A stretch of DNA of 64,000 nt from Isoetes taiwanensis (lineage: Eukaryota > Streptophyta > Lycopodiopsida > Isoetales > Isoetaceae): the NCBI GenBank assembly GCA_021234155.1, contig JAJEKV010000177.1, forward strand, positions 62,001 to 126,000. The letters are read 5' to 3'. Both the position numbers and the translations under genes were made by a program. The notes beneath the pieces are model-generated. The model did not search any database and was not told the DNA's origin. It saw nothing but the letters and a program-made list of their open reading frames with translations. Shown piece after piece: positions 46,001-58,814 of this stretch (position 1 is its first letter; the number at the start of each line of letters is the position of its first letter).

Positions 46001-48641
46001 CGAATAATCCACCACAGCAATATAATATATAAACATAAAATCATATCATGTCAATTAAAAACTCCGAGTATCATGAACTTCAAATATGAGTATGCCCCAA
46101 CATAAACATAGTCTAAGACACTATACTATATTTTTAGCTTGTTTCTTGAAAATATAGCATGGCATCTGCTTTCACATCTCTCATTTTCTAAAAAAGATAA
46201 TAATGCATAATCGAGCACAACCATCTAACACAAGTTTAGCATTTTCTTCTTAAGAAGTTTACGAACGGACCTTGTTGCTTTCCAACAAAGCTGCACCAAT
46301 CTCTGGAGCATCACCCATGACAACATTTATGACACCCTGCATAGCACATAAGATGGCTTAGAAAAAATAGTGATGTTCTTCAATAACAAGTTTAGGTAAA
46401 AGTCCTTACGGGAGGAATGCCAGCTTCCATTGCAAGTTTTGCCGCAGCTAGAGTAGTCAAAGGTGTAAGTTCTGACGGCTTCATGACGACTGTACAACCA
46501 GCTGCTAAAGCAGGGGCTGCCTAATACATAATTAAAAGGCAGAACATGACATCTGAGAATAACATCAAAATAATAACCATTTGCAAGCACCAAAGTCTAA
46601 GAAATTCCGAAGTTTCGCCCAATACAAATAAATAGAAAAAATAAATGATATCCTATCAAAACAACCTCATTCTAAAACAAGACAATATACTGCATATATT
46701 TTACAGGCTTAATGTTTTCCTGTACATTTACATGGCCTATTTTATGCAGGTTATATCCTCTGAAACCTCGGACAACATTACATAAAAAGCATGAATCTTT
46801 TAATTAAAACACTACCTTTCTTATGCCCATAGCCAGGGGGAAATTCCATGGGCTAATTGTGCCCACCACACCAACAGGCTGCAGATGATACAAAAAGCAT
46901 GAAAGGTTAATTAAGAGCAGAGAGCTGCAAAAGAATAGATAAAGATAAGTGACGAAGTCCCAAACACATATACTTGCTTAAGGACAAGTATGCGCCGATC
47001 AGGGAATGGTGATGGTATAATGTCCCCTTGGATACGCTTTGCTTCTTCTGAATACAACTCCACATAGCCAGCACCATAGGCTACCTAGAACAAGCATTAA
47101 GCCATAAAGACGGGGAGATTTTGAGAGAACTATCCATTCGAAGGGTGTCGAAAATTCATCGTCGTTTAACTTGTCAAACACATTTTCTACTGACAGAACT
47201 GGAAAAGTTGGAATCATACTTCACCCAGTGCTTCCTTCAAAGGTTTCCCTTGCTCAATTGTCATTAAACAGGCTATTTCTTCTTTCTTGGCTATTAGCAA
47301 TTCGTACCTGGTTAAAAAATCATTATACAACTTCAAATTAGAATTCTGGCTGACGACAAGACTGCTTAGTATAACCACTCTAATTCAAATGTTTATCTAT
47401 TTCTACTCCTTATAAAAGTTGAATAGAATAGCCATTGGAACGTAAATCTTCTGTCTTATTTAAACACTTATGCAAATTCAGATCAAATCATCTGAGACAT
47501 CTTATAATTTTAATGGTTGCCTTTCTCCCACTCTTCAAAACTGCTTGTGAAAGAGCATTGCAAGTTGCAAAACCAAGCTATCAATGGATTGACATTACCA
47601 TTTCCGAAGGAGTTTGCCACGTTCATATGCTGTCTTCTTTTTCCACACTGCAGGAGTAAAATGAATTGTGCATTTGACAGTATAAGAAACGCATACTTCC
47701 TCAATAATATAAAGCTTGTCGAAGGCTTCTATTGTTGACTAAGTTCTCCAACCTAAATGGCATTCTCATTCAAATAGAGATTGGAACCCTTCTACATCAC
47801 TCAACAGAACTCAGTGCCTTGCATTGAACATCTAAGTTGCTGCTGTTTTACCCATCAAATTACGAAATCCAATCACACTTGTAGTTCCACTTACAGTTAA
47901 CTGTTAAACTAATGCAATTTTAATTTCAGTGAACATGCCTCCTCGTTGTATGCACTAATCCAAAAAATAGGGTGAAAATTCAATTGCTCACTTATAACAC
48001 ACCCTAATACATATCATGACGTCCTATTGTTAACCTCGAGCACTTGCATATGTGAAAGAAACTTACCACCTAAATGAGAATATGCCAAAAGGATGCTAGA
48101 TTTATGCTTTAAAAATGTTACTATAAGAATGGCTATGATTACAGGATCATCATCTATACATACAGTTTAGAGCATCTGAAGCTGCATCTATAGCAAGTTG
48201 AGTTTCAGCTTGACCCATGAGAGGGACATCAATAAGATGTTCTCCTGTTGCTGGATTGTAAACCTGCGGTTTGAAGATCAATCGACCACTATAAACATTA
48301 TGGGACAAATGTAACATAAAAAGAAAGGCACGATGGCATGCATTATCGTCATTCTGAATATTTGGTCAGAATTGTGAGAAGATGATAATTATGCGTAAGT
48401 GTAAGAAATACAACTTTGCACCTACAGGCAGAGTACGCCCGTCGTGGGCATCAACCCATTGGCCTCCAATCAAGCATTTGGATTGCAACAGTCCATGTTC
48501 CTCGAGCTTTTGCAGAATTGCTCGAGTATCAGAGGTTATGGCGGTACCCATTTGCACCTTGAGGACTTTCCAAACAAGCTTAGACTGAAGAGATGAGCGC
48601 TGTCGAGTGAAGGAGGTGCTGACGCATAATGCTGAGAGCAT
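43079..48641 (-). CDS. SSADH: Succinate-semialdehyde dehydrogenase, mitochondrial (ALDH5F)
   Basis: Nineteen exons join in frame: 48641-48426, 48263-48164, 47647-47599, 47307-47220, 47084-46974, 46878-46816, 46520-46410, 46336-46271, 45839-45762, 44931-44854, 44767-44701, 44302-44217, 44136-44104, 43929-43897, 43832-43732, 43661-43576, 43492-43386, 43296-43219 and 43114-43079. Together they give 528 residues. The enzyme oxidises succinic semialdehyde to succinate with NAD+, the last step of the GABA shunt. Visible signatures: [12 protein letters not shown], the NAD-binding FTGSTEVGK (residues 274-282), the general base in LELGG (E298), the catalytic Cys332 in GQTCVCANR with the family's second Cys334, and FGPVAPL. 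An Arg-rich, acid-free N-terminus (about 30 residues) fits a mitochondrial presequence. All junctions are GT-AG with no stop, so the gene looks functional. The C-terminus is slightly short. Confidence 0.95.
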
Positions 48642-48889
48642 GATACAAGTTGCTTTTTAATACAACCTGGCCCATTCCATCCAGGGAATCCGACACGTTT
48701 ATTTTTTCTTATACTAAAACAAATGCAAGTATATGCTCAAACATGGATCTGTTCATGCAATAGATAATACATAAGCTGACAAGCCAATCACATATGTTAT
48801 TCCCTATTTAAAATCAGTTGTTGGCCGTCTATACCAAACCATTTTTTAGAAATGGGAAAAAGAGCCTTGTATTAATTTATCTTTTAAAC
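48642..48889 (-). promoter_or_regulatory. Probable SSADH upstream region
   Basis: 250 bases between the SSADH start and a foldback repeat. A TTTAAAT-like box lies near 48810, but no element can be assigned with confidence. Confidence 0.3.
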
Positions 48890-49125
48890 GATATGGTAAG
48901 GTTATTGGTCTGGCTGAGGCTGATAACCCAAAATGCGCGATTGAGGTCTGTACGTTCGAGGCCACGCATTTCTGGTTATCAGCTGAGGCAAAGACCGATG
49001 ACTGCCTTATCGAGCTTATATGGGTGATATAATAGTAGTAATTAGTTACTAGTACTCCTAGTACTCCTCCAGTAGTGATGAAAAACAAGGGCTTTCTCTT
49101 TACACATAAGAGTTCGATAAGGTTT
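48890..49125. repeat. Foldback (MITE-like) repeat, copy 1
   Basis: aaggttattggtct near 48897 is nearly inverted at aaagaccgatgactgcctt (48990-49010). The sequence matches copy 2 at 49540 in order: gaggctgataacc, ttcgaggcc, gctgaggcaaagaccgat, gagttcgataagg. Confidence 0.75.
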
Positions 49126-49539
49126 TTAATGGTTCTTGCGATTTGTAGTGAAAAGCATAGTTATTTGACGGTGGAAATTAGGTTTGAGAATAGCAAAGGT
49201 TCTGGATTTTCTTTTTGTAGTTTCTTTGTTGGGAATAGGATTACCAACACTTAGCAAACAAATTTGAGGCGATTGGGATGGTGGAGCAGAAATTCATCAT
49301 GATTGTGTCGGCTTTGAGCAAGGTTTGATTTCTTTCCGGCAATATTTTTGCATCTAATCTACGAGTTCTGTGGTCTCCAGATTATGAAATAACTTCTGCT
49401 ATGTGTTTGCCTTACGAAGAATCCATTTCTGAGCTGATCTTTCAGCTTGTTTCGCTGAGTAGAAATGATGGTTATTTTGTGAATTCTATGTTTAATCCCA
49501 ACAGATGAGGCCTCTGAATCAAAATAGCAAGTGCTCAGA
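49126..49539. other. Spacer between foldback repeats
   Basis: No gene or repeat recognised. Confidence 0.4.
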
Positions 49540-49780
49540 AGGTAAGGTTATCGGTCTGGTCGAGGCCGATAACCAAAAATGCATGACCTCAGCTATACGT
49601 CCGAGGCCAGATATTTGGCACGTAAGGCCGAGGCGGCCGAGGCAAAGACCGATAACCACCTTATCGGGCTGATAACTATTTATCTCCTAGTATTGATAAC
49701 TAGTTATCACTCCTAGGAGTGATCACTTAATTATCGGACTCTCCCTTTACACTAGAGAGTCCGATAAGAAGAGTTTGTAT
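49540..49780. repeat. Foldback (MITE-like) repeat, copy 2
   Basis: Outer arms aaggttatcggtct and agaccgataaccaccttatc are inverted. Inside, ggtcgaggccgataacc is itself partly palindromic. A second stem, tatcggactctc / gagagtccgataa, lies at 49732-49769. Confidence 0.8.
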
Positions 49781-50843
49781 ATGAGGACTTTCTTGTTATT
49801 AGTCACAGGCTTAGTTACATTGCTCACTGTGCAGTTTTAGAAACTACACAGATGATGTCTTATATGTGAGATGAAATGACCTCTTGTTTGCTTTGTTGTT
49901 GCTTAGTTACATTGCTTCTTCATTTTCTATGGGTTTGGAATCGATTAAGTCAATGGGGTTCAAATCCCCTTGCTTTTGAACAGGTTAAGGCATTTGTTGT
50001 AAGTTTTGGAGTCGCTGGTGTTGCAGATAGCCAATTGTTGATATTGTTCTACACGAATTATTGATATGATCTGATCTATAATTATAGTAGTATAATTGAT
50101 ACATTGTATTGACTTCGAGTTATCTTGAATTCATGGATGTGGTTGCATAATCTAGTGGGGTTTGACGCCAAATTGTTTTTTGTTTGGTGATTCTAGTCCT
50201 TCGAGAGGGCATATCATATGGTATATTCCCTTGATGGAGGGCTAGCATTATCTGAATTAAGCGATTATAGGTATATCAGCTGTTGACAATGTATACCAAA
50301 TCATTTTTTAGGAACAGGAAAAACATTTTTGTGTTTATTTGATTGGTAGGCTAGTAGAAATTTATCTATAACGGCCGTTCTTTCCAAGCACTTTTGAATT
50401 TTATCTTCACCTTAGTTCTATTGCCATGCATTTTAATGATAGGATTTTTAGGAGGCGGTTTGGCATATATTAAAAAAAAAATCTAGGATTCAAACTCAAT
50501 GCCATCTATAATGTACGTGAAATTATAGATACTAAAATCACATTGAACATTTATATATAACTAATTAACTAAGAAAATCCTATTAATATAAAGTCAAGCC
50601 GGAATAAAATAGATTTTCTAACGTCTAGAAGACCAATAGGCCATCGCACACATACAATGGGTTAGTACAACCATTACTATTAGTATTAAGAAACTCTTCC
50701 TCGAAAGGATTTCCATGGAAAAACGTTTCAGTAATGATGATACTAGATAGTCAATAATCAATAAATTTGTACAAAGAAGATCGTGGATTGTCGATGGCTC
50801 AGCAATTAAAAATGCGCATCTAGTACCTCAAGTATTTATAACA
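49781..50843. other. Intergenic, nothing recognised
   Basis: AT-rich. A tRNA-like T-arm (ggggttcaaatcccc, near 49957) stands alone without the rest of a tRNA. Confidence 0.4.
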
Positions 50844-51835
50844 GCAAGTCATATACAGATAGTGCTCTGAGAAGTTGTGGAAACGTGGAATGTAATGTTA
50901 ATAACAATCTTGATCATCACAAAAGCAGGACATCTCAGAAGTGTATAGTTTTCATCTTCAATAACCTGTAACTGTCAACATGTACATAATCTACCCTCTC
51001 ATGACAATTGCAACCGATCCCAGCTACATGTTTTAATCCATAGCATGTGAATAGGCAGTTTAACTTGGGCCAAGGCATGCGCTTCCCATATCTTTTGGAA
51101 AGAAAAAATAATGACCATCTAGATAGTGTTTTAAAAGTTTAGGGTCAGAACTTGCAAACACCACGAATAGTTTTTGTTACATAGACCAACGTACAAACCA
51201 TGCACTACAATGCTCTTCCAACACCTTTTCAAATGCTGGAGAGATTCAGCCATGGCAAGCGCTAGAAGAGGGTACCTATCATCGTCCATGTCATGTGTGG
51301 ATATGGTACTTTATGGCAGAATGTTGAAGAGGCTAAAAACCTATCTCTAGTAAAAGAATAGCATATGCATCATAGTTATCACTCTTAGGTTGTAGGTGAA
51401 GACAATCCTGGAAAATCACAATATGTATAATGCCAAGTCATGCACAGATGGTGCTCTGAGAAGTTATGGGAGCGTGGAATGAAATGCTAACAAATAACAA
51501 TTCCTAACCATCTCAAAAGCTTGACATTTTAAAATGAATGGTTTTCATCTTCAATAACATGTATTGCATATAAGCTTGCTTTTCGCGTCAATTACGACCG
51601 CTCCCATCCATTCCTCTACAAATTGATGCAATTGCTACAAGCATTTTCCTGGATAAAAAAAACAAACAAACAAATAAACTTGTGATCCTGGTACCAAAGT
51701 GGAGTTTATAGTGTATGATAATGACTAGTTTTAACTTGGAGCAAGACAAATGCATCCCATATCTTTTGAAAGAAACCATCATCTAGATAATGTTGTAAAA
51801 GCTCGAGATCAGAACTTGCAAGTGCCATACAGTGT
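50844..51835. repeat. Diverged tandem duplication, offset about 590 bp
   Basis: 50844-51180 and 51434-51835 share caagtcat-cacagat-gtgctctgagaag, ggttttcatcttcaataac, cttggrsyaagrc, cccatatcttttg and atctagataatgtt. Many substitutions separate the copies, and no coding frame is seen. Confidence 0.75.
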
Positions 51836-51862
51836 TTCTGTTGCACAATCTAGTGAGCAAAA

Positions 51863-52188
51863 AGTTAGAGCCTGAACTCTAACCTTGCAAGAAGGATGGA
51901 AAACCAATACTCCAAGCTTCAATTTACCAAATCTATGCAATGCGCAACATCATCTCCATAGCTAGATCAAGCAAAATACTCTCTCTCAATACACCGTCTC
52001 GCTCTGTTCTTATCTCTGCTCAGATAACACAGTGATGATAATCCCTCCTGCACACCACAATGCATACGTGCATATCTCCTCCACGCGTGCATGGGCGTAT
52101 ATCCCTCCATATACGGTATAGAATCTCATATACTACCTCAATAGTGGTGAGTGTGATGATTGTGGTGACTGTGGTGACCACCCCAACA
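51863..52188 (-). repeat. Gypsy-2 3' LTR
   Basis: Reverse complement of the Gypsy-1 LTR family: starts (minus) tgttgggg at 52188 and ends gttagag...ctctaac at about 51863. It is shorter because most of the CAC-rich minisatellite is missing, and it is clearly more diverged than the two Gypsy-1 LTRs are from each other. Confidence 0.88.
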
Positions 52189-52557
52189 GTGGCGACCACA
52201 GTGGAAAAATGTGCCACTCGTGGCGGAAAACCCACACCAAAATATACTAATATGGTTCTTGGGACATGTCACCAAATGACACATTTACATGTATGTTTAG
52301 AAAGAAATTACCCTCCTAAAATCCAAATAACTGGTACAAAACAAATTGGTCCAAAATGGCAGTGACAAAACAAAACCTCTGTAACTGTGGCAAACTTTGA
52401 AAGCTGATATCTTGAGTTCCAGACCTCCGTTTGACCTGCACTATAGCGCTTTGGATTTGTATCGCCGAAACACATCTTTTGATGTAGGATAGATTGTTTA
52501 TTATTGAGCTGTCACCATCTGGTTTTACAAAAAAACGACCTGCTGTAACCCAAAAAT
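52189..52557 (-). mobile_element. Gypsy-2 internal 3' end, detached part
   Basis: Matches the Gypsy-1 3' UTR (27591-27941) in reverse. It stops at 52557 at the same point where the pol part stops at 60413. Confidence 0.88.
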
Positions 52558-53304
52558 AGGAACCAAGCAGTCAATGGGAATGTTTCGGAAAAAGCCAACA
52601 ACTGATACAATCTGCACTCCAAAGGAAAGAAGGAAATTGAGGAAGCAACAACAAAGACATACGATCGATTTGATAATGGACACACAAGATCATATGGCTT
52701 AAGCAGAAAGAGGCATCTTGCACAAGAGTTGAGGGACATGGAGCTCTGAACATATGCCATGCCTGAATGAAAGCAGGGCGATGTCAGGAAAACAATCTCA
52801 GCCGGATATTCTGGAGCAATCCATATATACATTGACAAATGTGCTTATCAAATAAAGGAACTATAGTAAATTCGTGCAGGTTCATGCTTTTCCTACTGTA
52901 GCAAAAGAGAAAAGGCAAAGGGCAGGACTAGAAACTGCCCTAAAAAACTGTTAGAAGGCATATCGTGAAAAAACATTGGCTAGATTGAAGCTCCATGCAG
53001 ACAACCAAAAGACAATTCTGGTCAGGCTAAGTATAATCAATAATACGATTCAAGAAACAATCTGGCCAGCCAATTACTGATGTAGGCATGATAACACCAA
53101 GAACCAATATATCAGGACCTACAAAAATCGTGCTTGATAACAAAGCAAACATGACGAGATTTTCATCTCTTCTCATGGGAGAAAAAAACAGAACAAACGC
53201 ACTTCTTGTACTAATTCAACATCGCATAACAACTAAATTAAAAAGCATAGCCGACCAATCGGGAATCATCCGCGGAATGATCATCGCAGGAAAAAATATC
53301 CGAC

Positions 53305-53470
53305 TAATGCTGCCTCGGAGGCTACATTGCCGAGAGACAATGAGAAAGAATTATGCCTCGGAGGCTACAATGGCACGTCGAGAAAAAAAATGACATGATA
53401 AGCATGCATGAGAAGCTGCAGCGCAATGCCGAGAGAAATGAATACTGTCTCGGAGGCAACACTGATAAGC
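53305..53470. repeat. GCCTCGGAGGCTAC motif, three copies
   Basis: Near 53309, 53353 and 53448 (the last as ctcggaggcaac). Each is near gccgagaga, and the arms gcctcggaggc form a short palindrome. Confidence 0.6.
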
Positions 53471-54374
53471 CAAGAAAATGAGAGAATGCAAAAGAAATGG
53501 AGGCCATTGGGCCGCAACATAGAACCATAAGCAAACAGGCGACTAACCGAAACTATAGAAGTGACCAACCAGCGCTGATATGAGAGAGGGTGGGGGGGCG
53601 GGAAACTTGTAGAGCTCAAAAGAAAAGAATGCAAAGAAGCTCAAGAGAATGCCGATGACTGGAAAGGAGAAAGGAGGGATATAAATAGGAGATGTGAAGA
53701 AGGACGTCCACATCCAAGGAATGTCGGTTCTATTGTGATAGCAATAGAACCGTGGCACTATTAGCAGTAGCAAATGATATACTGTACCAATAACAATAAA
53801 ATTCTTGCATCAACGAATCTCTTCGGTTGGTTCTGTTGAGAGTGAGATAAATGAGCTGTCGAAGCCATATTTAACTTCCACAAGAGAGTCCACATGCAGG
53901 TTCCATTGCTCTAGTTAATATAACAGATCTTCCCTCCAAAATTCTCTAGACTACATCCATGCATCACCTCTCAAAAAATTCCATCTAGAAACTGCGAACT
54001 GACTTAATAATACACTAACCATCTAACACACTAACTAATTGCCTACTAAAAGGACTCCAGAGCCAATAGCTTTGATAGTATTAACCATGGGAAGGATCTG
54101 AAGAAATAGAATATGTGATTTATTAGTTGCATTGCAATAAGGTTAAGAAGAACAATGTGCACACCTAATGATACCAAAAGATTGTGCCCTTACAATCAAA
54201 TCTTGTTAAACCTTGTTAGTGACATCTTGTTTTATTAATATCAAGCTCATACAGACCTGTCAAGCATCTCCTTAACATCAAGTTGTTGTCTCTGCCCACC
54301 AAATTGAGCTTCTTACGACTGGCTTGCATTGAAAAAGAGGGTCACAATGGAGTTTCTAACATATTGATATCGTC

Positions 54375-55165
54375 CCAATGTCTTCACAAGGGACCTTGCC
54401 TGAAGTAAGAAGGTAAATCAGCTGCCCAATACCACATCAAACTCAAAATTATACATGATAGACATCCGTATAGAAGGAACTGAAATTGTGATGCCCAACT
54501 AGCAAATCACGAGCTCTTTACAAAGAGAAATGAGCAAAAGCATAAACTTCACAAAGACGCAGATGAAGAGAGAATATCCCTCCACCTGTATAGCTTGAAG
54601 ATTTATATGGTGGCTCACATCCAAGGCTCTATTGATTGTTGCATATTATCAGCTAGTATACAGCATTGATAACTGCAATATTATGGATACAATAGAAGTT
54701 AAGATCAAATATGCACCGGCACAGGATATAATGACATTGAAAATGCTAAAATGATACCATTTTATCGAGATTCCAACTACTTACGTTCTTGGCTAGAAAC
54801 CATCCAAGAAAATCTCCAGGAATACCTCAGACATCAATAAAAGATTCATCCCCTTCTTTCTAAAACATGCACACAGATCAGCTTTGCAGATGCATAGATT
54901 TCAACTAGTGTACAAATGACAGATTACCATCGAGATCAAAATCTGAAGCAAAATAGGCATGGAGTTCCTGGATTTTGCAAGGTGGTCTACTCACGCATTC
55001 TGACATAATGGTCAAAAGTTCTGCATCAAAAACACAATGTTGCTGAGAAGATAGGTAGCATCAACTCTACATTCATTATTCGAACTATATTTTTGGATTG
55101 AATGGTGTAAAAGTGATGAAGTGTTTACCCTTGAGTTGAAAACTCTTCTCGAGCGCAAAGTTCAT
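54375..55165 (-). pseudogene. Unidentified multi-exon gene with a premature stop
   Basis: Three exons join in frame: 55165-55129 (MNFALEKSFQLK), 55020-54928 (ELLTIMSECVSRPPCKIQEL) and 54825-54785 (IPGDFLGWFLAKN). An exon near 54570-54660 is plausible but ambiguous. A further exon from 54400 reads ARSLVKTLGRYQYVRNSIVT, then meets TAA and stays coherent after it (EAQFGGQRQQLDVKEMLDR). The stop replaces one codon, as a C-to-T change in CAA would. I do not recognise the protein, and the true start may be further upstream, in the GC-richer 55166-55740. Confidence 0.5.
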
Positions 55166-55399
55166 GAGTAGAAATAAGCTCAAGTTTGCATAGGCGAGTG
55201 TTAGAGCATAAGATAAAAAATGCGGACCTTGAAGCTCGTGCTCTGCCATATCTAGACATGACAGACCTCTGCTCTGCCATAACCAGATCTTCTCCTGCTT
55301 TGTTTATCCAAACACTTCCCTGCTTCTCCGCCGAATCTGTTAACACCTTTTGTTGTGAGAGGGATATGTAATCCCTAAATGGCAACCAAAACCTTGACA

Positions 55400-55750
55400 A
55401 ATGATCTTGGGCCTCTCAATCCACATGGAATTGTAAAGAAAAGATGGGGTTGAAGGAAACGTAGAAGACAGGCCCTAGCTTTGGCAATGGATCGCGCAAA
55501 GGGAGCGAAAGCATCTCCCGCAGCGCGAAAGAAGCAGGCTCAAAACTCAAACAGAGAATCCCCAAAATCCACATCCAAAAACACACGTCCACATAAAAAA
55601 CCCATGGCTGGAAATATGAAGGGGGCCACATCGCCAAAGCGAATAACGGTTTTGAATCTCCTTGAATTTCGATGGCCGTCGATGAAATTAAACGATCAAA
55701 ATAGCATCCACCTACACAAAAATCCCACATGGCTACAACGTGACTAGCTT
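55400..55750. other. GC-richer island, possible leader or promoter
   Basis: Open on both strands without a recognisable domain. Its place upstream of the minus-strand broken gene suggests that gene's 5' leader. Confidence 0.3.
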
Positions 55751-56279
55751 GAAATTGCCTTAAAGTCTCAACTCTTGTTTGTGCAAACGTGTGAAAAATA
55801 ATAATAAAAATAAAAAAAAAAATAATTTGTCGAGAAAAGTTTTACTTTATATAAACATGAGACAGTACTTTCAAGATGCGAGCTGATAAATTTTTAGATA
55901 TTTTTCTTGTGTAACATGACTGCCATATATTAATTTGTACTAAAAAAATTGAGTCGTTGATTTTATATGAATTTTAGATATTATTTTTATGTAACATGAC
56001 TGCCATATATTAATTTGTATTAAAAAATTGAGTCGTCGATTTTATATGAACAATAAAAATGAACCATTTCTTGTCCATTTAAAGACAACTCTAGTGTTAA
56101 CAAAAATTGTCTTCCAATTGATCATAGATAACATAGATCATTCAGGAATAGCACAATGCAAAGGTTGGCATCATCAAACCATTGAACTTCAAGGAAATGT
56201 AAAGCAAATACACAAACGCACTTATCTTCAATGTAGATTCAACACGAGACATACGGCCACAGTAGCAAACTGACTCGAC

Positions 56280-56750
56280 TTACTGCATAAAAGCAACAGC
56301 GCCCGAATCAAATCTAGAAGTCTTGCAGATCTGCAGATCTGCATTACATACAAAGCCTAATATTTCATACGCATTGTTGTGAACAAGCCTATCACTACGG
56401 AATAGAAAAATGAAAGAAAATCATTTTCCAGCTTAACAATGCAATCTTGGATGGAGACAATATTACCATTTGCATTATATACATTGAAGCCATAATCTAG
56501 GATAAGACAAATAGAATGCAGGGTATTAATGTGCTCAAGCAGCTCAGCACTTGTGTACTTGGATGCACATCAATGTACTGGAACAGCACAGTATTTGAAT
56601 ACTTGTAACATCGAAAGCACATGCAGTAAGCTTCCTTCATATTTACATGTACAGAATAAGGTGCCTACCTTTGAAATATCAATTCATTATTTGCAAACTG
56701 GAATAAGCTTAAGTACTATTCTGACCCAAAGTGCAGACCAGTTACAGGCT
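56280..56750 (-). other. Probable 3' UTR of the ATG8-interacting-protein gene
   Basis: No other gene seen. It follows the stop codon at 56751. Confidence 0.45.
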
Positions 56751-57818
56751 TCAAAACTGGCCAACATATGCAGAACCCGGGCGTATAACTGGTACAGAAC
56801 GACGCCCCAAAAGGCTCTCCTTCATTTTCCCAAGCTGGTAAGCAAGCTGATTCACTTTCTGTGAAAAATAAAGAGAACTTTCCACATCACAAATTTTATT
56901 ATTGTTGTTATCTGCACTTATAGAACTTTTACTGACAGGAAGAAACCAATGTAACTGACCTAAAGTTGGCTTCTTGCTGTAGCAAAGGTACATAGTAATC
57001 CTTTTGAACACACATATTACTAAACCTAAAAAAACATGAAAGAGCACAACTACCCACAAACCTCCTCTTTAGAGTAGACTTGAAGGCGCAATTGTTGATT
57101 CTGAAGACGTTCATGGTGCCACCTATGTCCAATAATTGCAAGCCCCACAACAGCAGCAGCTACTGCAAGGGATAATATGGTGTTGGCTTCCTTAAGCTGA
57201 GAGAAAATCAATGAGGATTGCCGTTTCCACCACGCTAATTTGTCATTTTTCTTAAGGGTGATGTCCACTACTACTTTCTTATCACCATCATCTTTTTCTG
57301 GGGTATTAACATGACCAAAATTCTCTTCCTCTTCTATACCTGTGGGCTGAAACTCCCTGTCAAAAGGTTCTGAAGGGCTCACAAAGGCAGCCTCCCCTTG
57401 TGCTTCTTTCATGACCACTTTGGACTCCAAAGCATTCAAATCCGTTGTACATAAAGTTCCATCTTTCAAAGAAACGTCTTTGGGTGCCTGGCCTTCAATT
57501 TGCTCTTCAAGCTGCATAAGGGCCACAAGTTTTTTACCATGCATGTTATGTAAAGCAAATGGGTTTATAAGGGCAAAGTACTTCTACCTTGTGGAATGGT
57601 TCTTGAGGCTTTTCTGTAGATGGCTCCTTGTCAAACGGCGTAACAAAATACTTGGAATTCATAGGTGCATCCCAGACGCCCAACTCTTCTTCCTTAGGCT
57701 CTGCTGCAAGGTCTACAGGTGCCGGCTTAGGGTCTGAAGTTGAAGACATGGACATGGACAGAGAAAGCATCTCCCAGTCTTGTGCTCGAGGAGCATTATT
57801 TTCACCTTGATTATCCAT
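56751..57818 (-). CDS. ATG8-interacting protein (ATI1/ATI2-like)
   Basis: Exons 57818-57588, 57511-57062 and 56858-56751 join in phase 0 through GT-AG introns, giving 262 residues. Residues 14-20 (DWEMLSL) contain the ATG8-interacting motif core W-E-M-L near the N-terminus, as in Arabidopsis ATI1. An acidic disordered stretch follows. The conserved C-terminal block (LAWWKRQSSLIFSQLKEANT) then leads into one membrane helix at about 188-206 and HRWHHERLQ. The last exon holds the conserved Gln/Leu-rich tail. ATI proteins sit in ER- or plastid-derived bodies and link cargo to autophagy through ATG8; this role is taken from the family. The start is the first ATG, six bases after an acceptor, so a leader intron is likely. 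No defect seen. Confidence 0.85.
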
Positions 57819-58060
57819 GTCTTGCTGCAAAAAGTATAAACCCAGATAACAAATAACAGTTTAGGTCCTCCGATCTCACACAAAAAACGAACTGTTACAA
57901 AATCCTTCTGAAACCAAAGATCTACCTTCTGAAAACTTAAAAAAACTGCGATTGCTTCAAGAATCAGCCAAGGAAATGAAGGAGGAGCGGAATTAGAAAC
58001 AAGAGGAGGGCCCAATTTGGCCTGAATATTAGGAAGCAAGGCGCAACAACCAAAGACCTC
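57819..58060 (-). promoter_or_regulatory. 5' leader of the ATI-like gene with a leader intron
   Basis: Donor cagaag|gtagatc at about 57926 and acceptor ttgcag just before the ATG fit a leader intron of about 100 bases. Confidence 0.5.
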
Positions 58061-58462
58061 TTGGGGAATTCATAATCCCTTTTGGGCAAGTTGTAGGACC
58101 ATGCAAAACCTTGGCCGCCTCATGTCTTCTTCTCAAGCAAGCGGTAACGTAACATAGTGTAAAATCTGGTATTTTTTATTTAGGAATGGCCTCTAGCAGG
58201 CCATTATGCTAGTCCTAATCGTCTTTAGGAATCTACTTACTTAAAATGTTTCGTGAGGTGGGTGTCCTCTTTTTTCTGGCCGTCGGTAACGCCGGTAACA
58301 CCCTATTTTCTGGCTAAAAGCGTTATTTTAGGTTCGGAAAACTTTGTAACATTCTTTTTCGGCATTTTTTCCCTTAACCTGTGCGGCCCTTTTTAGTTTT
58401 TCAAACCCTAAATGTTTTTTCGGCAGAGCGTTTCTTAAGTCGTCCTCACCGTGATGATTATG

Positions 58463-58667
58463 GCTTCTCGGAGGACAGCCCTGGATAAGGATGTGGAGAA
58501 GGCGATCCATGTTTTAAATCAATTTTTCAGCGAGAACCAGCTTGCCTGCAGTAGGTTAAGACCCAACTCAAATCTGGGCTATTTAAAGATCCTGCCAAGC
58601 GATTTGATACGAAACTCGAAACTCTGGAGGAAAACGGGTTGGAGGAATTTTTAGGCACCAAGCATTT
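58463..58667 (+). pseudogene. First exon of an unidentified gene, frameshifted
   Basis: ATG at 58463 opens MASRRTALDKDVEKAIHVLN through ENQLACSRL. After about 58575 the sense continues in another frame (DPAKRFDTKLETLEENGLEE) up to a good donor at 58668. An aaaccctaa box (telobox-like, common in promoters of plant translation-related genes) is at 58404. No later exon was found in 58.7-60.4 kb, so the gene is truncated. The family is unknown. Confidence 0.45.
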
Positions 58668-58814
58668 AGGTAAGACCCATTTGTGGTTCTGTTTCCAAGT
58701 TTCTCATTTACTTAGGGTACCTTCAGACCATGGGGTTAAATTAAACTAAATTTTAAGTTAACCAATTGTTTGTTATGCTAAATTAAGGTTATTTTTGTCG
58801 AGCTTTTACACCAA

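Noticed and set aside
49950-49975. tRNA-like T-arm ggggttcaaatcccc
   Set aside because: No acceptor, D or anticodon arm at the right distance; probably chance.
55481-55747. Basic plus-strand open frame of 88 codons
   Set aside because: No family match and no splice context; more likely the opposite strand of a gene leader.
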